In this document: positions 1 through 5,388 of the stretch, one piece after another
Layout: the number at the start of each line of letters is the position of its first letter
Numbering within the stretch: position 1 is the stretch's first letter
NCBI GenBank assembly: GCA_016212245.1
Contig: JACRGU010000007.1
Coordinates: 1-5,457 of the forward strand
Length of the DNA stretch: 5,457 bases
Origin: Nitrospirota bacterium
Lineage (GTDB): Bacteria; Nitrospirota; Thermodesulfovibrionia; Thermodesulfovibrionales; SM23-35
Reading direction: 5' to 3'
Notes under the pieces: model-generated
Database searches by the model: none
Told to the model about the DNA's origin: nothing
Seen by the model: the letters and a program-made list of their open reading frames with translations, nothing else
Program-made: the position numbers and the translations under genes

Positions 1-265
1 AAATTCACCATAGATACTATCAGTGTCCTCTGGAGAATTAACTTCTCAGAAACCATATATTTAGAACCCCGAGATACATATCTGGTAAAGTCTGACGGTG
101 ATACAGACAGGCCAAACATCTGGCCGTTACCTGAATAAAGGTTATCTGCCCCGAAGTCTTGAATAATGTCTGAAATCCAGAGACAGACAGTATACTATTA
201 ATGCTCCATCTCTGAAAATGATTAATATGTGGTGCACTCATAAAAGGACAGTTGTTTTTTTTCAT
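1..265 (-). pseudogene. Probable frameshifted methyltransferase-like C-terminal fragment, cut by left edge
   Basis: Read on the minus strand from the ATG at 265, the first frame gives about 31 residues, including SAPHINHFQRWSINSILSVSGF without its last residues being certain. The pattern PHxNxF, then a short helix, then SGF resembles the region after the SAM-binding fold in class I methyltransferases. Around 173-176 a second frame, free of stops from 173 to the window edge (57 codons), continues sensibly as SDIIQDFGADNLYSGNGQMF. Adding one T to the TTT run at 173-175 joins the two frames. If the first frame is not shifted it ends at 38. No Shine-Dalgarno precedes the ATG, and the usual N-terminal SAM-binding glycine motif is absent, so this would be both truncated and frameshifted. 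Alternatives are two chance open frames, a sequencing error, or an unrelated gene entering from the left. Family assignment is inference from a short motif. Confidence 0.38.
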
Positions 266-341
266 ACTTAATGATGTTAGTTCTATTTATCGTTTATTTT
301 TAAACAGAAGATTTGATAATATAACATGATTTTAAACTACT
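266..341 (+). promoter_or_regulatory. AT-rich upstream region of the dehydrogenase gene, weak promoter candidate
   Basis: This short gap separates the minus-strand fragment from the first plus-strand gene, so it should hold promoters for one or both directions. The best sigma-70 type -10 candidate on the plus strand is GATAAT at 315-320, overlapping TAATAT at 317-322. No convincing -35 box lies 16-18 bases upstream. The octamer TTTTAAAC occurs at 298-305 and again at 330-337, flanking the -10 candidate; such repeats are easily produced by chance in AT-rich DNA. A start near 327 would leave a leader of about 15 bases, consistent with the absence of a Shine-Dalgarno before the ATG at 342. Confidence 0.25.
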
Positions 342-1661
342 ATGTTTATGGATATGATAGAGAAATTTGTCTCTGGTGATAAGAAACTCGCTGTTGTTGG
401 CCTCGGCTATGCAGGTCTTCCGCTGTGTGTTGAGTTCGGAAAGGTCTTCAGGGCTGTTATCGGCTTTGATACAAAAGAAGAGAGGATAAAAGGACTTCTT
501 AGCGGGATTGACATAGCAGGAGAGATTCCATCCGATGAACTTAAAAAGTTACGTATTGAATTCACATCTGTTCCTGAAAGACTGAGAGATGCATCTGTAA
601 TCATAGTAGCAGTCCCTACCCCTATAGATGAACACAAAATCCCGGACCTGAGACATCTCGAATCAGCATCTCAAATCATAGGCAAAAACCTGTCCAGTGG
701 CACGATTGTGGTCTATGAATCCACAGTATATCCAGGCGTAACAGAGGAGTTCTGTGCGCCTTTACTCGAGAAATATTCAGGACTGAAATGCGGTAGAGAC
801 TTTAAGGTGGGATACTCCCCTGAAAGGATAAATCCCGGTGATAGGGTGCACACCCTGCCAAATATCGTTAAGGTAGTTGCAGGTCAGGATGCTGAGACAA
901 CCGAGATACTTGCTGAGATATATGGTGCTGTTGTTAAGGCAGGCATTCATAAGACCTCAAATATCAAGACTGCCGAGGCGGCAAAGGTAATAGAAAATAT
1001 CCAGCGTGACCTCAACATTGCACTTGTGAATGAGCTATCTATAATCTTTCATAAATTTGGCCTTGACACAAAAGAGGTTCTGGATGCAGCAGCCACAAAA
1101 TGGAACTTCCTCAGATTCGAGCCCGGCCTTGTTGGAGGCCATTGTATAGGGGTAGACCCGTATTATCTGACCTTCAAGACCCAGGCCCTCGGTTATCATC
1201 CGGAGGTCATACTTGCAGGCAGGCGGATAAATGACAGCATGGGGAAGTATGTTGCTGAGCAGACGATAAAGCAGTTAATAAAATCTGGAAGGACTGTAAA
1301 GGGAAGCAGGATTCTCATCCTCGGAATCACCTTTAAAGAGAACATAGGCGATATAAGAAACTCGAGGGTAATTGATATTTACAGTGAATTAAAAGAGTAT
1401 GGAGTTGAACCATACATACACGACCCTTATGCATCAAAGAGTGAGGTAGAGGAAGAATACGGGATATGCCTTATAGATAGGCCTGAGGATGGCATTCCTT
1501 TTGATGGTATTATACTTGCTGTAAGACATGACATCTATTTAAATCTTCCTATTGATTACCTGAAGGGCCTGTGTAATGGTAATGCTGTGCTTATAGATGT
1601 AAAAAATGTTTTTGATAAAAAGGCCGCTAAACTGGCTGGATTTAATTACTGGCGACTCTGA
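342..1661 (+). CDS. tviB: UDP-N-acetyl-D-glucosamine 6-dehydrogenase, TviB/WbpO type
   Basis: NAD-dependent oxidation of C6 of a UDP-N-acetylhexosamine (UDP-GlcNAc or UDP-GalNAc) to the uronic acid, a cytoplasmic step that supplies acidic sugars for surface polysaccharide. The 439 residues slightly exceed Salmonella TviB (about 425). Visible features: N-terminal Rossmann motif GLGYAG (20-25), VPTP (91-94), YESTVYPG (125-132), GYSPERINPGD (157-167), EAAKVIEN with the conserved Lys (212-219), and the catalytic loop GLVGGHCIGVDPYYL with Cys268. A C-terminal UDP-binding Rossmann domain begins near ILILGITFKEN (324-334). The GLVGGHCIGVDPYYL and YHPEVILAGRRIND stretches are closer to TviB/WbpO than to UDP-glucose dehydrogenase Ugd or to WecC. 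TAA at 333-335 makes 342 the earliest in-frame start; ATGs at 348 and 354 are alternatives, and none has a good Shine-Dalgarno. The epimerase partner (TviC type) is not in the window. The family is secure; the exact sugar is inferred. Confidence 0.93.
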   Translation: MFMDMIEKFVSGDKKLAVVGLGYAGLPLCVEFGKVFRAVIGFDTKEERIKGLLSGIDIAGEIPSDELKKLRIEFTSVPERLRDASVIIVAVPTPIDEHKIPDLRHLESASQIIGKNLSSGTIVVYESTVYPGVTEEFCAPLLEKYSGLKCGRDFKVGYSPERINPGDRVHTLPNIVKVVAGQDAETTEILAEIYGAVVKAGIHKTSNIKTAEAAKVIENIQRDLNIALVNELSIIFHKFGLDTKEVLDAAATKWNFLRFEPGLVGGHCIGVDPYYLTFKTQALGYHPEVILAGRRINDSMGKYVAEQTIKQLIKSGRTVKGSRILILGITFKENIGDIRNSRVIDIYSELKEYGVEPYIHDPYASKSEVEEEYGICLIDRPEDGIPFDGIILAVRHDIYLNLPIDYLKGLCNGNAVLIDVKNVFDKKAAKLAGFNYWRL

Positions 1662-1665
1662 GGGG
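1661..1665 (+). promoter_or_regulatory. Ribosome binding site supporting a TTG start
   Basis: AGGGG overlaps the last base of the upstream stop codon and lies 7 bases before the TTG at 1673. It selects this unusual start codon, since no ATG or GTG in that frame lies between the upstream stop and the conserved N-terminus of the fumarase alpha subunit. Confidence 0.75.
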
Positions 1666-1672
1666 ATAAAAG

Positions 1673-2518
1673 TTGCTTAAACTTCGTGATGGAATAGTCG
1701 AGCTTTACAGGAAGGCTGCAACATCATTGCCTCCTGATGTTGAGGATGCATTAAGGTCAGCACATGCAGCAGAGACTGAAGGGGCAAATGCTAAGGCAGT
1801 CCTATCAGCTATTCTTGAGAACATAAGGATTGCGAGGGAGACAGCAAGGCCGATATGCCAGGATACAGGTGTACCTGTATTCTTTGTAAAAGTGCCTATT
1901 GGTCTCAGTCAGGTCGAATTGAAAGGTACAATCATAGAGGCAACACGGATCGCTACTGAAAAAGTCCCCTTGAGGGCCAATGCTGTTGACATACTTACAG
2001 ATAAAAATTCAGGAGATAATACCGGTATAGGTTTTCCTGTCATATACTTTGAAGAAACCATGGACAGCATACTTACAATTGACCTTATGCTGAAGGGCTC
2101 AGGATGCGAAAATGCAGGCCAGATGTACAAACTGCCGATTGAGGAGCTGAAGGCAGAGAGAGACCTTGAGGGTGTGAGAAGATGTGTGCTTGACACAGTA
2201 TATAAAGCCCAGGGGAGGGGATGTCCGCCTTATATACTTGGAGTTGGCATAGGTGCATCAAAGGATCAGGTGACGAGGCTTGCCAAAGACCAGCTTATGC
2301 GTAAACTGAATAAACCTAATCCTGACGAAGTGCTTGCGAGACTTGAGGAAAGGCTTTTGATTGAGGTAAACCAGCTTGGTATAGGCCCACTTGGTTTTGG
2401 AGGCATGACGACTGCTATAGGTGTCAGGATAGGTGTTAACCATCGTCACCCTGCATCATATTTTGTTGATATCTCTGTGTGCTGCTGGGCAAACAGAAGG
2501 GGAAGACTTATATGGTAG
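1673..2518 (+). CDS. Class I fumarate hydratase, alpha (iron-sulfur) subunit
   Basis: Alpha subunit of the two-subunit, oxygen-sensitive fumarase that reversibly hydrates fumarate to L-malate, in the cytoplasm, in the oxidative or reductive TCA cycle. It corresponds to the N-terminal domain of single-chain FumA/FumB. At 281 residues it has the usual length for a split alpha subunit. The three expected [4Fe-4S] ligands are present: Cys62 in ICQDTG, Cys145 in GSGCEN and Cys184 in GCPPYILGVGIG. The C-terminal HRHPASYFVDISVCCWANRR is the family signature ending. The TTG start has a strong ribosome binding site and places the first helix (LRDGIVELYRKAA) at the family position. The gene begins 11 bases after the dehydrogenase stop and overlaps the beta-subunit gene by 7 bases, which suggests translational coupling. 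The homologous L(+)-tartrate dehydratase TtdA has the same motifs and cannot be excluded. Fumarase is preferred because it is a core enzyme and no tartrate transporter or regulator is visible. Confidence 0.9.
   Translation: MLKLRDGIVELYRKAATSLPPDVEDALRSAHAAETEGANAKAVLSAILENIRIARETARPICQDTGVPVFFVKVPIGLSQVELKGTIIEATRIATEKVPLRANAVDILTDKNSGDNTGIGFPVIYFEETMDSILTIDLMLKGSGCENAGQMYKLPIEELKAERDLEGVRRCVLDTVYKAQGRGCPPYILGVGIGASKDQVTRLAKDQLMRKLNKPNPDEVLARLEERLLIEVNQLGIGPLGFGGMTTAIGVRIGVNHRHPASYFVDISVCCWANRRGRLIW
2497..2502 (+). promoter_or_regulatory. Ribosome binding site for the fumarase beta subunit
   Basis: AAGGGG, inside the end of the alpha-subunit coding sequence, lies 9 bases before the ATG at 2512. 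It favours that ATG over the in-frame GTG at 2479, which has no comparable upstream site and would add 11 residues of non-family sequence. Confidence 0.65.
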
Positions 2519-3126
2519 AAGAAACGTTTAACGTTGAAAAAACAAAAATAATAAACCTCCCTTTGACGAGAGAGGATGTTCTTAATCTTAATGTCGGAGA
2601 TGTGGTGCTGATAAATGGACTGATAGTAACAGGAAGGGACAGGGTGCATAAATTCTTATTCAACGAAAGACCGAAGAAAGAACAGATACCTTTTAACCTC
2701 GGAGGTGCAATCCTCTACCACTGTGGCCCCATCATAAAAAAGGAAGATGCGGGTTACAGGCTCATTGCTGGTGGGCCAACAACAAGTATACGTGTTGAGA
2801 TGTATGAGCATCAGATAATATCAGAGTACGGTATAAGAGGTGTAATGGGGAAAGGTGGTATGGGGAAACAGACACTGAATGCCCTTAAAGAAAATGGTTG
2901 TGTCTACTTCCATACTGTAAGTGGTGCTGCTGTTTATCTTGCTGACAGGGTTAAAAGGGTTGTTGATGTCTGGAAGCTTGAGGAGTTTGGTATTCCTGAG
3001 GCAATGTGGGTATTTGATGTTGAAGAGTTTCCAGCGATAGTGACAATGGATGCGCATGGCAGAAGCCTCCACGAGGAGATAGAAAAGAAATCATATTACG
3101 AATTTAAGAGACTTATTGAGAGGTAA
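2512..3126 (+). CDS. Class I fumarate hydratase, beta subunit
   Basis: Partner of the preceding alpha subunit; together they form the fumarase active site around the [4Fe-4S] cluster. It matches the C-terminal domain of FumA/FumB and TtdB. With the ATG at 2512 the product is 204 residues, normal for a split beta subunit. Visible family motifs in order: GRDRVHK (41-47), ILYHCGPI (67-74), GPTTSIR (88-94), GIRGVMGKGGMGKQT (107-121) and the DVEEFPAIVTMDAHG segment (169-183). The Arg of GPTTSxR and the Lys of KGGMG are retained; both are implicated in substrate handling in this family. The position after GPTTSIR is Val where many members have Met, a mild variation. The 7-base overlap with the alpha gene fits equal synthesis of both subunits. 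The stop at 3124-3126 is one base before the next ATG. Tartrate dehydratase beta subunit is the alternative reading. Confidence 0.9.
   Translation: MVEETFNVEKTKIINLPLTREDVLNLNVGDVVLINGLIVTGRDRVHKFLFNERPKKEQIPFNLGGAILYHCGPIIKKEDAGYRLIAGGPTTSIRVEMYEHQIISEYGIRGVMGKGGMGKQTLNALKENGCVYFHTVSGAAVYLADRVKRVVDVWKLEEFGIPEAMWVFDVEEFPAIVTMDAHGRSLHEEIEKKSYYEFKRLIER
3118..3123 (+). promoter_or_regulatory. Ribosome binding site for the NDUFA9-like gene
   Basis: GAGAGG, formed by the last codons of the fumarase beta gene, ends 4 bases before the ATG at 3128. It supports that ATG over the in-frame TTG at 3116, which would add four residues ahead of a Rossmann strand that normally starts the protein. Confidence 0.55.
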
Positions 3127-3127
3127 T

Positions 3128-4063
3128 ATGATATTCATTGCTGGCGGCACTGGATTTATCGGAAGGCACCTCATCAAGACAATACAGGAGAAAAAAATCT
3201 CTGCAAGATGTCTTGTAAGGGATAAAGAGAGGGCATCCCTGTGCAAAAAACAGGGTTTTGATACAGCTACAGGAGATGTAACAGACAGGGAAAGCTTGAA
3301 AGGATGCCTTTCAGACATTAAAATGGTTGTGCACCTCGTAGGGATTATCGAAGAAAAAGGTGATATGACCTTTGAAAAGGTGCATGTGGAGGGTACAAGG
3401 AATCTTGTTGAAGAGGCAAAAGAGGCAGGTGTAAGGCATTTCTTTTATCAGAGTGCCCTCGGAGCCTCTCTATCTTCATGGGCAAAATATCACAGGACAA
3501 AGGCTGAGGCTGAGGAGATTGTCAGAACGAGCGGAATCCCCTACACAATCTTCAGGCCCTCACTTGTTATCGGACAGGGAGATGGTTTTACTGAGAAGAT
3601 AAAAGAACTGCTTAGTCTGGGCCCTGTTGTGCCTGTCCCCGGCTCGGGTGATGCAAAATTTCAACCCATATATGTTGAGGACTGGGTGAAGTGTTTTTTA
3701 AAGATTATGGATAATCCTGATGTCCTGAATAAGGTATATGAGTTTGGAGGACCGGAGTATCTCACCTATAATGATATGCTGAAAGAACTTATGGATTCCC
3801 TCGGTGTAAAAAAACCTGTAGTACACCTGCCCATCGGATTTATGAAGTTCGGAGTTCCACTTATTGGAGGGACAAAAAAAATTGCTACCCTGTTAGGGAT
3901 AAAGATTCCAACTGTTACCCTGGAGCAACTTAGACTACTTGAGGTTGACAATGTCTGTGAAATAGACTCGGTCGAGAAGAACTTCGGATTCAAACCACTT
4001 GCATATAAGGATGCACTGAAAAAGTTTATTCACTTTCCTCCAGAAAATAATTATAATATTTAA
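3128..4063 (+). CDS. NDUFA9-like atypical short-chain dehydrogenase (NAD(P)-binding)
   Basis: A 311-residue NAD(P)-binding protein of the extended/atypical SDR superfamily, closest in style to the bacterial 'complex I NDUFA9 subunit family'. The dinucleotide motif GGTGFIG (6-12) starts almost at the N-terminus. It is followed by VVHLVGII (67-74), a VHVEGTRNLVEEAKEAGV segment (85-102), YQSALGA (107-113), the retained YHRTK active-site pair Tyr121 and Lys125, IFRPSLVIGQGDG (141-153), and FQPIYVEDW (178-186). No transmembrane helix is evident, so a cytoplasmic or membrane-peripheral location is expected. In mitochondria the NDUFA9 subunit binds NADPH in complex I; the substrate and role of bacterial homologues are not established. 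It follows the fumarase beta gene by one base, so it is probably co-transcribed and translationally coupled with it. Other possible readings are a nucleoside-diphosphate-sugar epimerase or an NmrA-like sensor. Confidence 0.8.
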   Translation: MIFIAGGTGFIGRHLIKTIQEKKISARCLVRDKERASLCKKQGFDTATGDVTDRESLKGCLSDIKMVVHLVGIIEEKGDMTFEKVHVEGTRNLVEEAKEAGVRHFFYQSALGASLSSWAKYHRTKAEAEEIVRTSGIPYTIFRPSLVIGQGDGFTEKIKELLSLGPVVPVPGSGDAKFQPIYVEDWVKCFLKIMDNPDVLNKVYEFGGPEYLTYNDMLKELMDSLGVKKPVVHLPIGFMKFGVPLIGGTKKIATLLGIKIPTVTLEQLRLLEVDNVCEIDSVEKNFGFKPLAYKDALKKFIHFPPENNYNI

Positions 4064-4080
4064 TTTTCGAGGCTCACTGC

Positions 4081-4129
4081 TGAACAATGAATAGTAATTG
4101 ATAATTGTTCATTGGTAATTACTTATTTA
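4081..4129. repeat. Seven 7-base units with an inverted repeat, upstream of metK
   Basis: Units start at 4081, 4088, 4095, 4102, 4109, 4116 and 4123; TAATTGA and TAATTGT are adjacent and differ at one base. The 8-base arms 4081-4088 and 4104-4111 are exact reverse complements. The tail TAATTACTTATTTA (4116-4129) matches the tail of the ahcY leader repeat at 12 of 14 bases. Confidence 0.5.
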
Positions 4130-4135
4130 AAACGT

Positions 4136-4141
4136 GGGGTG
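4136..4141 (+). promoter_or_regulatory. Ribosome binding site deciding the metK start
   Basis: GGGGTG lies 4 bases before the ATG at 4146 and only 1 base before the adjacent ATG at 4143. The spacing makes the second ATG the likelier start, which also matches the usual MA- beginning of MetK. Confidence 0.6.
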
Positions 4142-4145
4142 AATG

Positions 4146-5312
4146 ATGGCAGAGAAGAATTATTTCTTTACCTCGGAGTCTGTTACAGAAGGCCATCCAG
4201 ATAAGATTGCAGACCAGATATCAGATGCAATCCTGGACGAGGTTCTGCGCCATGACCCGCTCGGAAGGGTTGCCTGTGAGGTGTTTATCACAATGGGTTT
4301 AGTCATCGTCGGAGGTGAGATTACCACCAAAGCCTATGTTGATGTGCACACATTAGTCCGCAATCTTATCAGGGAGATCGGCTACACCCATCCTAAATAT
4401 GGGTTTGACTATGAAACCTGTGCAATCCTGAATGCAATACATTCGCAGTCTCCTGATATTGCTCAGGGTGTGGATATAGGTGGTGCAGGTGATCAGGGTA
4501 TAATGATTGGTTACGCCTGTAAAGAGACTAAGGAACTGATGCCCTTACCTATAATCCTCGCCCATAGTCTGACTAAGCGTATGGCAGAAGTGAGGAAAAA
4601 AAATATCCTGCCATATTTAGGCCCGGATGGTAAATCTCAGGTAACCGTGGAATACAGGGATAGTAAACCCTATCATGTAGATGCTGTAGTTCTTGCATGC
4701 CAGCATACAGAAGATGTCCTTGACCCATCTGGAAAATATATCTCCAGAGAGGCAAGAGAGGAAATGATTGAAACGATTGTTAAACCTGTTCTTGCTGAGT
4801 ATCTGGATGAGAGAACAAGATACTATATTAACGAAACTGGTAAATTTGTTATCGGTGGACCACAGTCAGACACTGGAATGACAGGGAGAAAACTTATTGT
4901 GGATACTTACGGAGGAATAGTTCCCCATGGTGGTGGTGCCTATTCTGGCAAGGATCCTACGAAAGTGGATCGTTCAGCAAGTTACATGGCTAGATATATT
5001 GCAAAAAATATTGTTGCAGCAGACCTGGCTGAGAAATGTGCAATCCACATTGCTTATGTGATTGGACGGAAAGAACCTATCTCAGTAATAGTAGACACAT
5101 ACGATACTGGGAAGCTCCCTGATAAGGGATTAACCGAAATTGTAATAAAAAACTTTGATCTATCCCCTCAGGGGATAATCAAGACCTTGAACCTCCTTCA
5201 ACCAATATACTTAAAGACAGCCTGTTACGGCCATTTTGGGAGAAATGATGCTGATTTTACATGGGAGAAGACAGACATGGTAGAGACCCTCAAGAAAGAA
5301 GCAGGATTTTGA
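4146..5312 (+). CDS. metK: S-adenosylmethionine synthetase (methionine adenosyltransferase)
   Basis: Makes SAM from methionine and ATP with release of phosphate and pyrophosphate, in the cytoplasm; it is the methyl donor source for the cell. With the ATG at 4146 it is 388 residues, close to E. coli MetK (384). Family motifs are intact: FTSESVTEGHPDKIADQISD (8-27) with the catalytic His17, GGEITT (56-61), GAGDQG (113-118, ATP-binding hexapeptide), DAKSQV-like DGKSQV (161-166), GGPQSDTGMTGRK (237-249), the P-loop-like GGGAYSGKDPTKVDRS (262-277) and YGHFGR (361-366) near the C-terminus. No frameshift or missing key residue is seen. It lies 82 bases after the NDUFA9-like gene and 76 bases before ahcY, the next step in the methyl cycle, so co-transcription with ahcY is likely. 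Whether it shares a transcript with the upstream operon is unclear, because the leader contains a repeat but no obvious terminator. Confidence 0.98.
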   Translation: MAEKNYFFTSESVTEGHPDKIADQISDAILDEVLRHDPLGRVACEVFITMGLVIVGGEITTKAYVDVHTLVRNLIREIGYTHPKYGFDYETCAILNAIHSQSPDIAQGVDIGGAGDQGIMIGYACKETKELMPLPIILAHSLTKRMAEVRKKNILPYLGPDGKSQVTVEYRDSKPYHVDAVVLACQHTEDVLDPSGKYISREAREEMIETIVKPVLAEYLDERTRYYINETGKFVIGGPQSDTGMTGRKLIVDTYGGIVPHGGGAYSGKDPTKVDRSASYMARYIAKNIVAADLAEKCAIHIAYVIGRKEPISVIVDTYDTGKLPDKGLTEIVIKNFDLSPQGIIKTLNLLQPIYLKTACYGHFGRNDADFTWEKTDMVETLKKEAGF

Positions 5313-5313
5313 A

Positions 5314-5372
5314 AAGTCAATAGTCAATAGTCACCGGTCATTGAATGACTATTGACTGATGACTAATGACTT
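5314..5372. repeat. Near-symmetric 59-base palindrome of facing heptads between metK and ahcY
   Basis: GTCA recurs every 7 bases at 5316, 5323, 5330 and 5337; its reverse complement TGAC recurs every 7 bases at 5346, 5353, 5360 and 5367. All four nested pairs share one centre at 5343. Pairing 5314-5341 with 5345-5372 leaves a 3-base loop, two A/A mismatches, one two-base internal mismatch and two G-T wobbles. A 7-base shifted register gives a perfect 12-base stem, AGTCAATAGTCA (5322-5333) with TGACTATTGACT (5346-5357). The stem starts two bases after the metK stop and ends 6 bases before the ahcY ribosome binding site. Confidence 0.85.
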
Positions 5373-5378
5373 ATATAT

Positions 5379-5384
5379 AGGGGG
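5379..5384 (+). promoter_or_regulatory. Ribosome binding site for ahcY
   Basis: AGGGGG lies 4 bases before the ATG at 5389 and just outside the 5314-5372 palindrome, so the hairpin need not occlude it. Confidence 0.7.
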
Positions 5385-5388
5385 AATA

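Larger units (their letters stand above)
4064..4145 (+). promoter_or_regulatory. metK leader with heptad-periodic inverted repeat
   Basis: This gap contains, first, CGAGG followed by CTCACTGC (4068-4080), which resembles the 5' half of the SAH riboswitch consensus as I remember it, without a matching 3' half. It then contains an AT-rich tract from 4081 to 4129 that divides into seven consecutive 7-base units each starting with T. Within it TGAACAAT (4081-4088) and ATTGTTCA (4104-4111) are perfect reverse complements separated by 15 bases, and GTAATTAC (4115-4122) is a palindrome. No T-tract terminator follows the stem. I did not find SAM-I riboswitch features; the gap is in any case too short for one. 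Confidence 0.4.

Noticed and set aside
29..50. Hairpin TCTGGAGAA / TTCTCAGA with a bulged G and a 5-base loop, possible terminator
   Set aside because: Neither strand has a T-tract after the stem, and it lies inside a stretch that reads as protein on the minus strand.
251..262. T8 run on the plus strand as an intrinsic terminator
   Set aside because: No GC-rich stem precedes it; the only nearby symmetry is GTGCAC at 232-237. The run is explained by the lysine codons after the minus-strand ATG.
407..637. Minus-strand open frame inside the sugar dehydrogenase gene
   Set aside because: It lies wholly opposite a strongly conserved coding region, has no recognisable family and no ribosome binding site; it is a shadow of the real gene.
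1909..2196. Minus-strand open frame of 95 codons inside fumarase alpha
   Set aside because: Serine- and leucine-rich antisense reading of a conserved gene, without its own ribosome binding site or family resemblance.
2479..2511. GTG start extending the fumarase beta subunit by 11 residues
   Set aside because: The ATG at 2512 has a better-placed AAGGGG site and fits the usual N-terminus; the extension is the out-of-frame end of the alpha gene.
4064..4145. SAM-I or SAM-II riboswitch upstream of metK
   Set aside because: The leader is too short for SAM-I and shows none of its conserved helices or a terminator; I saw no SAM-II-like core either.
5314..5372. CRISPR array suggested by regular GTCA spacing
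   Set aside because: The units are only 7 bases, have no spacers and reverse orientation at the centre; this is a palindrome, not a repeat-spacer array.
5313..5388. SAH riboswitch directly upstream of ahcY
   Set aside because: The gap is taken up by the GTCA/TGAC palindrome, and none of the conserved CGAGG...CTGC core or its 3' partner is present.
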